Source: Nostoc sp. MS1 (GTDB taxonomy: Bacteria; Cyanobacteriota; Cyanobacteriia; Cyanobacteriales; Nostocaceae). From it: a stretch of DNA of 64,000 nucleotides. Shown piece by piece: positions 1-8,393 of the stretch. Below the pieces are notes generated by a model. It was not told the origin of the DNA and made no database searches. It saw nothing but the letters and a program-made list of their open reading frames with translations. Both the position numbers and the translations under genes were made by a program. The stretch is from assembly GCF_019976755.1 (NCBI RefSeq), contig NZ_AP023441.1, forward strand, positions 5,701,501 through 5,765,500. Reading direction: 5' to 3'. The first letter of the stretch is position 1, and each line of letters opens with the position of its first letter.

Positions 1-200
1 GCTCCGAAAGAACAATAGCCTTCGAGTTCTCCTAGTGAGTTTAAAATTACGTAAAAAGCATTTTTTGGGTCAAGCAGATAGCGCAAATCTTCAAGGACGG
101 TATCAGCGTTAAAGTTATAAAAATCGTATGGGGGAGTATAGCGCCAGTTAAGAATTGCCAACGCATGATCCTTGTGGAGTGTTTGAAATGTAAGTTTCAT
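1..200 (-). CDS. GNAT-family N-acetyltransferase (N-terminal part, runs off the window)
   Basis: An open frame reads leftwards from an ATG at 198-200 and is still open at base 1, giving 66 residues that begin MKLTFQTLHKDH. The segment ILNWRYTPPYDFYNF, followed by a stretch ending LGELEGYCSFG, is typical of the first half of RimJ/RimL-like GNAT acetyltransferases, which move an acetyl group from acetyl-CoA to an amine. The acetyl-CoA-binding motif lies outside the window, so the substrate cannot be inferred. The gene follows the HLIP array on the same strand but is separated from it by a strong hairpin. Confidence 0.7.
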   Translation of the reverse strand, partial: MKLTFQTLHKDHALAILNWRYTPPYDFYNFNADTVLEDLRYLLDPKNAFYVILNSLGELEGYCSFG

Positions 201-263
201 CTTAACTTTCCTCAAAGTTTATGCAGCAACTCTTTAAAGCGTTTACAGTGTATACACATCATA

Positions 264-298
264 CAAATACCCGACTTCACAAAGAAGTCGGGTATTTG
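264..298 (-). terminator. Rho-independent-type hairpin after the HLIP array
   Basis: A perfect 15-bp inverted repeat (264-278 paired with 284-298, 5-base loop) has core ATACCCGACTTC/GAAGTCGGGTAT. On the minus strand it is followed by a short T-rich tract. It lies between the last HLIP gene and the GNAT gene, where it would end HLIP transcription. Confidence 0.75.
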
Positions 299-362
299 CA
301 AGTTCTTATTGTAGGCTTCTTGGCAAAGATTAACTATCGTTGCCAAGAAACGTTATTTAAGC

Positions 363-575
363 TTAGTAACCGATGATGCGTAATACGTCACGCAGGACGC
401 TGTAACCTGCTAAATCCCACAGCAAGTAAGCTAAAAAGCCGATCGCAGCCAAGCGACCATTCCACAATTCCGCTTGGGGTGTCCAACCAAAGATGAAAGC
501 GTTACGGTCTACACCGTTGTATGCTTTAGCAACTGTTGGTAAATCAGTAGATGGACGAGTTTCAGTGTTAGCCAT
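363..575 (-). CDS. High-light-inducible (HLIP/CAB-like) protein, copy 1
   Basis: A 70-aa one-helix protein of the CAB/ELIP/HLIP superfamily. These thylakoid proteins bind chlorophyll and carotenoid and protect photosystem assembly under light stress. The family motif is visible as ELWNGRLAAIGFLAYLLWDL (about residues 36-55), with the conserved Glu, Asn and Arg pigment/helix-pairing residues. The usual NGRxAM is NGRLAA here. It is the last of four tandem copies on this strand. The start is fixed by AGGAG eight bases before ATG. It is nearly identical to the next two copies apart from a few substitutions, which points to recent duplication or gene conversion. Confidence 0.9.
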   Translation of the reverse strand: MANTETRPSTDLPTVAKAYNGVDRNAFIFGWTPQAELWNGRLAAIGFLAYLLWDLAGYSVLRDVLRIIGY

Positions 576-635
576 TGTTTTGTCTCCTTAAATTTTGCGA
601 TTTCTGTCAGTCGTCAATCGACTAATGACAATTTA

Positions 636-726
636 TACTAAGTTGCGTTCAGACATAATATTCCTACTCCCTATTCCCTACTCCCCACTCCCAGCCCAAG
701 TTACTATCTTTGACTGCAACTTGGTA
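636..726. repeat. 91-bp repeat with terminal inverted repeats, copy 1
   Basis: The segment starts TACTAAGTTGCGTTCAGA and ends TTGACTGCAACTTGGTA. The two ends are imperfect inverted repeats (10 of the outer 11 bases match). A second copy at 5908-5991 has the same ends and the same interior (repeated CTACTCCC units, then CCCAAGTTACTATCTTTGA). It ends directly at the stop codon of HLIP copy 2. No ORF is present, so a MITE-like non-autonomous element is likely. Confidence 0.65.
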
Positions 727-939
727 TTAGTAACCGATGAGGTGCAATACATCACGTAGGACGCTATAGCCTGCCAAATCCCACAGCAAGTAAGCTAAGA
801 ATCCGATCGCAGCCAAGCGACCATTCCACAATTCCGCTTGGGGTGTCCAACCAAATAGAAAGGCATTACGGTCTACGCCGTTGTATGCTGTAGCAACTGT
901 TGGTAAATCGGTAGATGGACGAGTTTCTTGATTAGCCAT
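727..939 (-). CDS. High-light-inducible (HLIP/CAB-like) protein, copy 2
   Basis: A 70-aa HLIP starting MANQETRPSTDLPTVATAYNG. The frame stays open for 12 more codons upstream, but the ATG at 937-939 is preceded by GAGGA and aligns with the starts of the sister copies, so the shorter form is chosen. The chlorophyll-binding helix ELWNGRLAAIGFLAYLLWDL is identical to copies 1 and 3. A thylakoid photoprotection role is inferred from the family. The 3' end abuts a 91-bp inverted-repeat element. Confidence 0.9.
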   Translation of the reverse strand: MANQETRPSTDLPTVATAYNGVDRNAFLFGWTPQAELWNGRLAAIGFLAYLLWDLAGYSVLRDVLHLIGY

Positions 940-1004
940 TGTTTTTATCCTCAAATTTTGCAAGTTGTTAGTCAACTCATGACTGATGACTATGGACTAA
1001 TGAT

Positions 1005-1217
1005 TTAGTAACCGATGAAGTGGAGTACATCACGCAGAACGCTATAGCCTGCTAAATCCCACAGCAAGTAAGCTAAAAAGCCGATCGCAGCCAAGCGACC
1101 ATTCCACAATTCAGCTTGGGGGTTCCAACCGAAAATGAAAGCGTTACGATCTACGCCGTTATATGCTGTAGCAACTGGTGGTAAATCGGTAGCTGGACGA
1201 GTTTCTTGAGTAGCCAT
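1005..1217 (-). CDS. High-light-inducible (HLIP/CAB-like) protein, copy 3
   Basis: A 70-aa HLIP starting MATQETRPATDLPPVATAYNG, with a good ribosome site (AGGAGACAAAACA before ATG, the same as copy 1). It has the same single transmembrane pigment-binding helix as copies 1 and 2, and a NPQ instead of TPQ before it. Only 65 bp separate it from copy 2 and 47 bp from copy 4, so the four copies may share transcripts. Confidence 0.9.
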   Translation of the reverse strand: MATQETRPATDLPPVATAYNGVDRNAFIFGWNPQAELWNGRLAAIGFLAYLLWDLAGYSVLRDVLHFIGY

Positions 1218-1264
1218 TGTTTTGTCTCCTAAATAAATTGTTTTTTTAGTAAATATTTAATTTT

Positions 1265-1468
1265 CTAATAACCAATCAGGCTTAAAACATCGCGCAAAAC
1301 GCTATAACCTGCTAAATCCCACAATAAATAAGCTAAAAAACCAATCATGGCGAAACGGCCATTCCAAAGTTCGGCTTGGGGAGTCCAACCAAACTCAAAA
1401 GCATTACGATCTAAGCCGTTATATTCTGTAGCAACTGTTGGTAGGTCGGTGGAGGAGCGAGTTTGCAT
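1265..1468 (-). CDS. High-light-inducible (HLIP/CAB-like) protein, copy 4 (divergent)
   Basis: The most divergent and most upstream of the four HLIPs, about 67 aa from the ATG at 1466-1468 (MQTRSSTDLPTVATEYNG). An alternative ATG at 1486 would add six residues; the inner one is preferred because GGAA precedes it and it aligns with the sisters. It keeps the canonical NGRFAMIGF motif, where the other copies read NGRLAAIGF. As the first gene of the array and the one with the ancestral-looking motif, it may be the founder of the duplications (inference). Confidence 0.85.
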   Translation of the reverse strand: MQTRSSTDLPTVATEYNGLDRNAFEFGWTPQAELWNGRFAMIGFLAYLLWDLAGYSVLRDVLSLIGY

Positions 1469-1979
1469 TTTTTTGTTCCGCAGCATTTGTTACTTAACTT
1501 AACTTTAGCTATTCATTAACAAGCTGCTTTCTGTCAATGGACACAAACTATAGCCACTTCTCAAGGACGATAGTTAAACATACTTTTATACTGTCAAATA
1601 CCCCTTGAGGGGGTGATAAAAGTAGTATTTGTAAATAAATGTAAAGCCTTGAATTTTTCACTTTAATAAATAGCTAATTTTAAGAAAGAAATTAGCTGAA
1701 AATTAAGTAATTAAAAATAAAGCGGACATAACCTTAACTAGCAAGCATTTTCACGCTATTTTATAGAAAAATTGGTGAATAATTACTAGCCTAAATAATA
1801 TAAATTCTATCTACCGCAGGATATAGGTTTCAAACTTTGGAGAGATGCTTTGATGTACTAATTTCTTAGATTCTGTAAACAAGAAGATTTGGGTATTGCG
1901 ATAGATACAGAAATTAGAGATTTTGCTGACTAAATTCTAAAACCATGCAAATTTATATTGTTTAGAAGAAGGAAATACA
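1469..1979. other. Intergenic region between divergent genes
   Basis: About 500 bp, very AT-rich, between the first HLIP gene (leftward) and the 1041-aa protein gene (rightward). It must hold both promoters, but I cannot place -10/-35 boxes with confidence. A small hairpin, ACCCC-TTGAG-GGGGT, lies at 1600-1614. No credible ORF. Confidence 0.5.
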
Positions 1980-4900
1980 ATGTTTCAAAGTACGGAAATT
2001 TCATTGGAACTCTTATCGCCCCTATGGTGGGCGGCACAGATTCCAGTGGATACTACGACAAATGTAACACCAGCGCAGGCTTCGGTGCTTACTTCTGGGC
2101 CGCGCTTTTTTGTGGCTTTACTATCTGGGGTAATTTTGGCTTTTGCCTTCCAGCTAGTATTAACCAACCTCTCCGTCGCCGCAGGTATTTCTTACCTGGG
2201 GCGTTCATCTGACTCAGATCCCAATTCAGGGGAGTCAGATAGTTTTGGCGGTACAATTCGTAAGATAGGTACGGCTGTAGGTTTGTGGACATTAATTACT
2301 GTCACCATTGCCTTATTAGTTGCCTCTTTTTTGGCTGTAAAACTTAGCCTAGTAATTTTAGACCCCAGATTGGGTGCAATTCTTGGTCTAGTAATTTGGG
2401 GTGCATACTTCTTGTTGCTGGTGTGGGTTAGTTCCACTACCGTTGGTTCCCTCGTTGGTTCAGTAGTTAATACTGCTACCTCTGGCTTTCAGGCAATTAT
2501 GGGAACAGCTACAGCCGCTTTGGGTGCAAAAGCTGTAAATCAGCAAGTAGTAGCCACAGCTGAAGCCGCAGCCGCAGCCGTCCGTCGCGAGTTGGGCAGT
2601 GCTATTGACCCTATCAGTATCCGCGAAAACATAGAAGATTATATTGAAAAACTGCGTCCACCAGAGTTAGACATATCTAATATTCGCAGTGAATTTGAAA
2701 GGTTGTTAAATGACCCCCAACTAAAAGCGATCGCCGGGAGTCCAGACTTACGCAATATTGATCGCCAAAAGTTCATCGACCTAGTTAGCAGTCGTACCGA
2801 CCTTTCTAAAAAAGATACGAAGCGAATTGCTGACACCCTATACAAAGTTTGGCAACAAACCGTATCTCAACACGAACCCACCCAAGACCGTTTGTCTGAG
2901 TTGGTTGATTACCTCAAATCACTACCACCAGGACAAGCGAAAACTGACGAACTCAGTGCCAAGTTAGATAGGTTAATTGCCGAAACCCGTTCTACTAAGG
3001 ATGATGCCCAAAAATCTGCACCCGTAGGGCCAATTCAAAGCAGCATCCAACAAGGTATCTCCGCCTTAACCGGAATTGCTTTGGGTAGAACAGACTTGTC
3101 TGATATAGATGTAGAGAAAATCTGGCAAGCACTGACCACAGCTAAAGACAAAGCTACAGAACAAGCAGATAAATTAGGTTTACCCGTTCCTTCACAACCC
3201 TACAGTCCCATTCGGGCGGATGTAGAAAACTATCTGTCTAACACCTATGCTTGGCAGTTGAGTGAACAAAGAATTGCCGAAGAGTTCCGCGATGTTATCC
3301 ATGACCCAGCCGCCGACCCTGGTACAGTACGCCGGGAATTAGAAAGACTTTCTCGCAATGATTTTGTCAATCTTCTCCAACAACGGGGACTACTGACTCA
3401 ATCCCAAATTCAGCATATTGCTGACAGACTAGAAGCTGTACGTCAATCGGTGTTAGTGATAGTTACCGCCGAAGAAGAAAGAGAAGTTACCCAAGATTTA
3501 CAACGGCGGATCGAAAGTTATCTACTGGTTACAAACAAAGCAGATTTGACTTCCGAAGGTATTGAGAGAGATTTCAAACCCATCTTAGAAGACAAAGATG
3601 CAGATTATGAAACCCTGTCACGGCGGCTGGTAATAGTTGACCGTTATCCCTTGCAGCAAATATTGCTAGAACGCAATGATATGCAGCCAGGAGAACCGGA
3701 CAGAATTATCGATGAGTTGGAAAGACAGCGCGATCGCGTCTTGTTAGAATCCAAAAACCTCGCAGACCAAGCCAAATATCAAGCAGAAACCCTGTGGTTA
3801 AATGTCGAGTCATATCTGCGTAACACTGGCAAAGGTGAATTAAATCCTGATGCCATCCGCGCCGACTTGAAGACCGTATTGTCTGATCCCCAAGCTGGAA
3901 TCTCTGCAATTCGCGCTCGCTTGTCTCGCTTTGACCGCGATACACTTGTACAGTTGCTCAGTCAACGCCAAGATATCAGCGAAGACCAAGTACATCAAAT
4001 TATCAATACTGTAGAAGAGTCTTGGCACAATGTCCGCCACACACCCCAAATAGTAGCCGACAAAGCCAAAGAACAATACGACTCTGTATCCACAACCATT
4101 TCCGAGTATCTGCGTAAAACTGGCAAAGAAGAACTCAACCCCGAAGGGATTCAACGGGACTTAACTAGACTGTTTGAAAACCCCAGAGAAGGTGCAGTGG
4201 CTTTGCGTCGTCGCTTGTCGCAAGTAGACCGCGATACACTTGTACAGTTGCTTAGTCAACGCCAAGACTTGAGCGAAGAACAAGTCAATCAAGTAATTGA
4301 CTCTGTACAGGGTTCTATCCGCAATATTGTCCGCGCCCCCCGTCGTTTAGCTACCCGTACTCAGCAACGGGTACAGAACTTCCAAACTTATTTGGAAGAA
4401 TACTTACGGCAAACTGGCAAGGAAGAACTCAATCCAGAAGGAATCAAGCGGGACTTGCAACTATTGCTGCATGATCCACGAGTCGGTGTAGACAGCTTGA
4501 GCGATCGCCTAGCTCATTTTGACCGTTCCACAATTATCGCCCTGTTGAAGATTCGGGAAGACCTCAGCGATGAGGAAGCTGCCAGAATTGCCGACAATAT
4601 AGTTTCCGTGCGGGATCAATTTGTCGAACAAGTACGCAGCATCCAACGCCGGATTCAAGACGTAATTGATGGGATTTTTGCCCGGATTCGTAACTACCTC
4701 AATAGTTTGGAACGTCCCGAACTCAACTATGATAGTATTAAGCGCGATGTGCGTACCTTGTTTGATGATCCACAGGCAGGATTTGACGCTTTGCGCGATC
4801 GCCTATCTTCATTCAACCGCGAAACCTTAGTCGCCATCATCAGTTCCCGTGAGGACATCTCCGAAGAAGATGCCAACCGGGTTGTTGACCAAATTGAACG

Positions 4901-5105
4901 GGCGCGTAACACCGTCTTACAACGCGCCGAACGCCTACAACTCGAAGCGCAACGCCGCCTAGAAGAAGTCAAACATCAAGCCCAACGGCAAGCGGAAGAA
5001 ACCCGCAAAGCCGCAGCTTCAGCCGCTTGGTGGTTGTTCGCCACAGCCATAGTATCAGCCATCTTCGCCGCTATAGGTGGTGCGATCGCTGTTGTGCTGG
5101 TGTAG
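1980..5105 (+). CDS. Large membrane protein with about seven ~95-residue repeats
   Basis: A 1041-aa protein whose start is supported by AGAAGGAAATACA before ATG. Hydrophobic segments lie near residues 42-63, 97-125 and 130-153, and a final one at about 1020-1041, so both ends are membrane-anchored. Between them are about seven copies of a helical repeat, starting near residues 218, 413, 510, 608, 708, 803 and 903. The consensus runs YLRxTGKEELNPEGIxRDL, then a DP loop, then FDRDTLVQLLSQRQDLSEEQ. The last part (940-1015) is a charged coiled coil. Copies 4-6 are most alike, suggesting recent internal duplication. I do not recognise a characterised homologue; the architecture suggests a membrane-tethered scaffold or stalk (inference). 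Confidence 0.85.
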   Translation: MFQSTEISLELLSPLWWAAQIPVDTTTNVTPAQASVLTSGPRFFVALLSGVILAFAFQLVLTNLSVAAGISYLGRSSDSDPNSGESDSFGGTIRKIGTAVGLWTLITVTIALLVASFLAVKLSLVILDPRLGAILGLVIWGAYFLLLVWVSSTTVGSLVGSVVNTATSGFQAIMGTATAALGAKAVNQQVVATAEAAAAAVRRELGSAIDPISIRENIEDYIEKLRPPELDISNIRSEFERLLNDPQLKAIAGSPDLRNIDRQKFIDLVSSRTDLSKKDTKRIADTLYKVWQQTVSQHEPTQDRLSELVDYLKSLPPGQAKTDELSAKLDRLIAETRSTKDDAQKSAPVGPIQSSIQQGISALTGIALGRTDLSDIDVEKIWQALTTAKDKATEQADKLGLPVPSQPYSPIRADVENYLSNTYAWQLSEQRIAEEFRDVIHDPAADPGTVRRELERLSRNDFVNLLQQRGLLTQSQIQHIADRLEAVRQSVLVIVTAEEEREVTQDLQRRIESYLLVTNKADLTSEGIERDFKPILEDKDADYETLSRRLVIVDRYPLQQILLERNDMQPGEPDRIIDELERQRDRVLLESKNLADQAKYQAETLWLNVESYLRNTGKGELNPDAIRADLKTVLSDPQAGISAIRARLSRFDRDTLVQLLSQRQDISEDQVHQIINTVEESWHNVRHTPQIVADKAKEQYDSVSTTISEYLRKTGKEELNPEGIQRDLTRLFENPREGAVALRRRLSQVDRDTLVQLLSQRQDLSEEQVNQVIDSVQGSIRNIVRAPRRLATRTQQRVQNFQTYLEEYLRQTGKEELNPEGIKRDLQLLLHDPRVGVDSLSDRLAHFDRSTIIALLKIREDLSDEEAARIADNIVSVRDQFVEQVRSIQRRIQDVIDGIFARIRNYLNSLERPELNYDSIKRDVRTLFDDPQAGFDALRDRLSSFNRETLVAIISSREDISEEDANRVVDQIERARNTVLQRAERLQLEAQRRLEEVKHQAQRQAEETRKAAASAAWWLFATAIVSAIFAAIGGAIAVVLV

Positions 5106-5131
5106 GTAAATTTGTCTCCGCTCATTATTTC

Positions 5132-5156
5132 ACCTCCCATCACGGGAGGTTTTTTC
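5132..5156 (+). terminator. Rho-independent terminator
   Basis: ACCTCCC (5132-5138), a 5-base loop and GGGAGGT (5144-5150) are followed directly by a T run. It sits 26 bp past the stop of the 1041-aa protein gene. Confidence 0.85.
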
Positions 5157-5332
5157 ATTAGTCCATAGTCCATAATCCATAGTCAAAAGGCAGTAATAAT
5201 TATTCTCGCTCCCTCATCTCCCGTACCTCCTACCTTTTTCAAAGGGCTACTTATGATAGAGGAATTATTTTCAGTAAATACCTATTATTAAAACCTTAGA
5301 AGTATAAATGCAGACAAGACTGCTTTTAAATT

Positions 5333-5548
5333 ATGGATTTTAGATATAAATGGAAGAATGGAACACCACCCAGCCGAGATGCGGCTGTAAGGGAAAAACA
5401 TCTATTAGACGAAAGTCAGTTTAACAGTGAACAAGACCATAAATTAGCAGAAGAAGCAGCCAGAAAACACTTAGGTATACCTCTGATCACCCCCGATGAA
5501 GAGATATCCACGCTACCTCATGCTGCTCCACCTGAGAAGAAAATGTAA
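5333..5548 (+). CDS. Small hypothetical protein
   Basis: A 71-aa charged, soluble ORF (MDFRYKWKNGTPPSRDAAVREKH...), rich in Glu, Lys and Ala, with no signal peptide or transmembrane segment. It has no clear Shine-Dalgarno sequence. Amino-acid use looks protein-like and the stretch contains none of the heptamer repeats that fill the surrounding DNA. I do not recognise the family; it could be a small conserved cyanobacterial protein or a chance ORF. Confidence 0.45.
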   Translation: MDFRYKWKNGTPPSRDAAVREKHLLDESQFNSEQDHKLAEEAARKHLGIPLITPDEEISTLPHAAPPEKKM

Positions 5549-5589
5549 CAGTAAGTAGAGAGCAGGGAGCAAGGAAGAAAAAGTAATAA

Positions 5590-5642
5590 CTATGGACTAT
5601 GGACTAATGACTAATGACTAATGACTAATGACTAATGACTAA
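5590..5642. repeat. STRR heptamer array (TGACTAA)
   Basis: Five to six head-to-tail copies of the heptamer TGACTAA follow ACTATGGACTATGGAC. Such short tandemly repeated repetitive sequences are a known hallmark of heterocyst-forming cyanobacterial genomes. They have no spacer structure and are not CRISPR. Confidence 0.85.
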
Positions 5643-5907
5643 CGAAATAAATCCCCCCTTGCCAGGTAAAACAGGGGGGGTGTATGGAGCTAAAGCCCGG
5701 TTGGGCAATCGGGCTACTAGTTATTTAGTATTTATTTGCTTAAATTTAATTCCTCCTAAAGATAGAGAAATATATAAAATGGAATAGTACTAAGCTTAAA
5801 ACCCTTATATTGAATGCCTTTTAAATAATCCATATCCTAATTTATTTAGTAACAGCTATGGTCTTTCTGATTAAATACGGCTTCGTAAATTATGAGTTTT
5901 TAATTCA

Positions 5908-5991
5908 TACTAAGTTGCGTTCAGAAATAGTATTCCTACTCCCCACTCCCTACTCCCAGCCCAAGTTACTATCTTTGATTGCAACTTGGTA
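5908..5991. repeat. 84-bp repeat with terminal inverted repeats, copy 2
   Basis: A second copy of the element at 636-726, with the same TACTAAGTTGCGTTCAGA left end and TGATTGCAACTTGGTA right end and the same interior. It is shorter because one ACTCCCT-type unit is missing. Its right half alone can fold (CCAAGTT/AACTTGG). Confidence 0.65.
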
Positions 5992-6046
5992 TCACTTGAT
6001 TTAATATTATACCAATTGGAAAAATAATTTTGCTGTCTTTATATCT

Positions 6047-6616
6047 TTACGTATTTTTATTTACAAAACTATAGGCAGCAGAATGAGGAATAATCAAACC
6101 TTGAGCTTCTAAAAATTGCAGCACTTGGCTAACACATTGTTCAATAGTAGATTGCTCAGTTTGACAGATAATCTCTGGATTAATAGGTTCTTCGTAGGGG
6201 TCAGAGATGCCAGTAAAATTTGCAATTTGTCCTGTCCTAGCTTTGGCGTAAAGCCCTTTAACATCACGGGATTCACAAACTGCAAGTGAAGCCTGAACGT
6301 AAACTTCGATAAAGTTGGTAGTAGTCTGTTTGAGTTCTTCTCGAACTTGGCAATAAGGACTGATAGCAGCAACGATCGCAATTATGCCATTGCGACTGAG
6401 TAAGTTAGCAACAAAGCCAATACGACGCACATTGATATCTCGGTCTTGTTTGCTAAAGCCCAGTCCTTGAGAAAGATGAGTGCGAACGATATCCCCATCT
6501 AAAACTTCTATGAGGTAATTTCGCTTGAGTAGTTCTTTGGCTAAACCTTGAGCAATAGTGGTTTTACCAGCGCCACTTAAACCTGTTAACCAAATAATTG
6601 CACCTTGCTGTTGCAT
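6047..6616 (-). CDS. cysC: Adenylylsulfate (APS) kinase
   Basis: A 189-aa cytoplasmic kinase that phosphorylates adenylylsulfate to PAPS with ATP, in sulfate activation. The Walker A loop GLSGAGKT is at residues 12-19, and the DGDIVR motif at about 40-45 contributes the conserved substrate-site Asp. The family-typical GFSKQDRDINVRRIGFVA and the KGLYAKAR segment follow. Length fits stand-alone CysC (about 175-200 aa). The ATG at 6614-6616 opens MQQQGAIIWLTG, with the P-loop at the expected distance. No sulfurylase gene lies next to it, so it is a single-gene unit. A sulfonate-utilisation pair lies 44 kb away. Confidence 0.93.
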   Translation of the reverse strand: MQQQGAIIWLTGLSGAGKTTIAQGLAKELLKRNYLIEVLDGDIVRTHLSQGLGFSKQDRDINVRRIGFVANLLSRNGIIAIVAAISPYCQVREELKQTTTNFIEVYVQASLAVCESRDVKGLYAKARTGQIANFTGISDPYEEPINPEIICQTEQSTIEQCVSQVLQFLEAQGLIIPHSAAYSFVNKNT

Positions 6617-6705
6617 AACAATCTTCTATCTACTATTGCTCATGTTATCTTCAATTGGTGTTTTCTCAAATTCTGATATTTTTAAACTTCTTTAAAGACT
6701 CACAC

Positions 6706-8391
6706 TCATTTATCTACCGATAAACTTAATGGTAATTGAATTGTGAATGTGGTCAAATTTTGATTACTTGTAACCTCTATTGTGCCTTGAATATACTGCA
6801 CGAGTTTTTTCACTAGAGTCAACCCTATACCTGTACGACTGCTTTGTGGGTAATCAATCCGTGATATTTGATCATTTTGCTCAAATACAGACAATTTGTC
6901 TATTATTTTTTTGGGAGTAATCTTGTAGAAAGGCTCAAAAATTTTGGCTTGTTCTGCTAAAGGAATTTCTACCCCAGAGTTGTTAACTTTAATTTGGAAA
7001 TAAGAAGATGAAGAGACAGAAGATAAATTAGACTGTGCCTCTTGAGGTCTTAAAGATTTTGAGTTTTGGTAGAAATGAACTGTAATAGTAATTCGCTCAT
7101 TAGAGGGAGTATATCTACAAGCATTAAGGAGGAGTTCTGAGACAATCCTCGCCAAGATATTAGCATCAGAAACTAAAGCTGGTAAATCATTAGCTATACT
7201 AACTTCTAAAACTTGTTTTTGAGATTGAGCAATTTCTTGAAAACTGTTAATAATTTCAGGTAGCCAAGACTGAAGATAAATATCAGTTAATTCTAAAGGA
7301 TAAATTTCTGTGTCTATGATTCGCATATTCAGCAAATCATCTACTAAATTTAACTCTCGTTCGCACTCCTGACGCATTATATTTAGATAGCGCGATACAG
7401 ATGCAGAAGCAGTATTAACAGATGAAGACAAAATACCTTGTTGATTCATGACGTTTTCTAGCATAGAAATTGCCATTTTAATATTTGATAACGGTGTTCT
7501 CATTTCATGAGAGGTAGCCGTTAAAAAATCTTCTTTCAACTGGTTAAAGCGTTCCATTTCTGCCATTTGAATCTCTAACTGGCGATTGCGTTCAGCTGCA
7601 AGATTGCGTTCTTCTAGGAGTCGTCGTTGAGTGTCATCCCGAAAAACCATGACTGCGCCAGTGATTTCACCATTGTTGTTGCGTAGGGGTGTAGCACTAT
7701 CAGCCACAGGAATCATTGTTCCATCTTTAGTAACTAGTAAAATGCGATCGCCTAAATAAATAGTTGTTTGTCTCTGAATAGCCGAAATCATCGGATTTTG
7801 GATAGAGCCTAGTGTTTGTTCGTCAATTAGCTGGACGACATCAGTTAAATTTTGGTTTTTTGCATCATCAAATTGCCAACCTGTGAGCGCTTCGGCTACT
7901 TGATTCATGTATTTGACACGTAACTCGGTATCAACGACAATTACCCCATCCCCCATACCCCGTAGTACGGAACTTAGAAATTGTTCGCGTTCATAGCGGT
8001 TAAGAGCGGTTTGAATGGCAACATAGAGTTCTTGTTCTTTAACGGGTTTGAGAATGTAGCCAAAGGGGAAAGTGAGAGTTGCCCTTTCAACCGTGCTTTG
8101 ATCGGAATGTCCGGTAACGTAGATGATGGGAATTTGTAGATTATGCCAAATTTGCTCTGCTGCTTGAATACCATCCTTGTCACCCCGGAGTCTAATATCC
8201 ATCAAGATGAGGTTTGGTAGTAGTTCTGTCGATTTCTCTATGGCTAACTCTGCCGAATCAGCTATGTCTACAACCGTATATCCTAATGATTCTAGACTTT
8301 CTTGGAGGTTAATTGCTAAGATATACTCGTCTTCCACAATCAGCACTCTGACTGTCTGAAGTTTATGTGTTTGTGAATATGTACTGGTCAT
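6706..8391 (-). CDS. Hybrid REC-PAS sensor histidine kinase
   Basis: A 561-aa cytoplasmic protein. An N-terminal receiver domain (about 14-128) carries acidic VEDE and phospho-acceptor Asp65 (LILMDIRLRG). A PAS domain follows (about 138-255; GDGVIVVDTELRVKYMNQ), then a short coiled coil, a HisKA dimerisation domain with SHEMRTPL (His near 296), and a HATPase with N-box ELLLNACRYTP and C-terminal GIGLTLVKKL. The G1 box is degenerate (NNSGVEI rather than DxGxGI), so activity should be tested. There is no transmembrane segment. It starts 2 bp after the stop of the 1661-aa kinase gene, so the two are probably co-translated and may form a relay in which this REC receives phosphate from the upstream kinase (inference). 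Confidence 0.9.
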   Translation of the reverse strand: MTSTYSQTHKLQTVRVLIVEDEYILAINLQESLESLGYTVVDIADSAELAIEKSTELLPNLILMDIRLRGDKDGIQAAEQIWHNLQIPIIYVTGHSDQSTVERATLTFPFGYILKPVKEQELYVAIQTALNRYEREQFLSSVLRGMGDGVIVVDTELRVKYMNQVAEALTGWQFDDAKNQNLTDVVQLIDEQTLGSIQNPMISAIQRQTTIYLGDRILLVTKDGTMIPVADSATPLRNNNGEITGAVMVFRDDTQRRLLEERNLAAERNRQLEIQMAEMERFNQLKEDFLTATSHEMRTPLSNIKMAISMLENVMNQQGILSSSVNTASASVSRYLNIMRQECERELNLVDDLLNMRIIDTEIYPLELTDIYLQSWLPEIINSFQEIAQSQKQVLEVSIANDLPALVSDANILARIVSELLLNACRYTPSNERITITVHFYQNSKSLRPQEAQSNLSSVSSSSYFQIKVNNSGVEIPLAEQAKIFEPFYKITPKKIIDKLSVFEQNDQISRIDYPQSSRTGIGLTLVKKLVQYIQGTIEVTSNQNLTTFTIQLPLSLSVDK

Positions 8392-8393
8392 GG

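Larger units (their letters stand above)
5549..6046. other. Repeat-rich intergenic region
   Basis: About 500 bp without a gene. It holds the heptamer STRR (5590-5642), a CCCCCC/GGGGGG hairpin (5653-5680), an AGCCCG/CGGGCT hairpin (5694-5715) and the second 84-bp inverted-repeat element (5908-5991). It lies between a rightward small ORF and the 3' end of leftward cysC. Confidence 0.7.

Noticed and set aside
1958..2212. 84-codon ORF overlapping the start of the 1041-aa protein gene
   Set aside because: It is an out-of-frame reading of the membrane-protein gene, whose own start has a good ribosome site.
5590..5642. Tandem heptamers considered as a CRISPR array
   Set aside because: The units are 7 bp with no spacers; this is a typical STRR.
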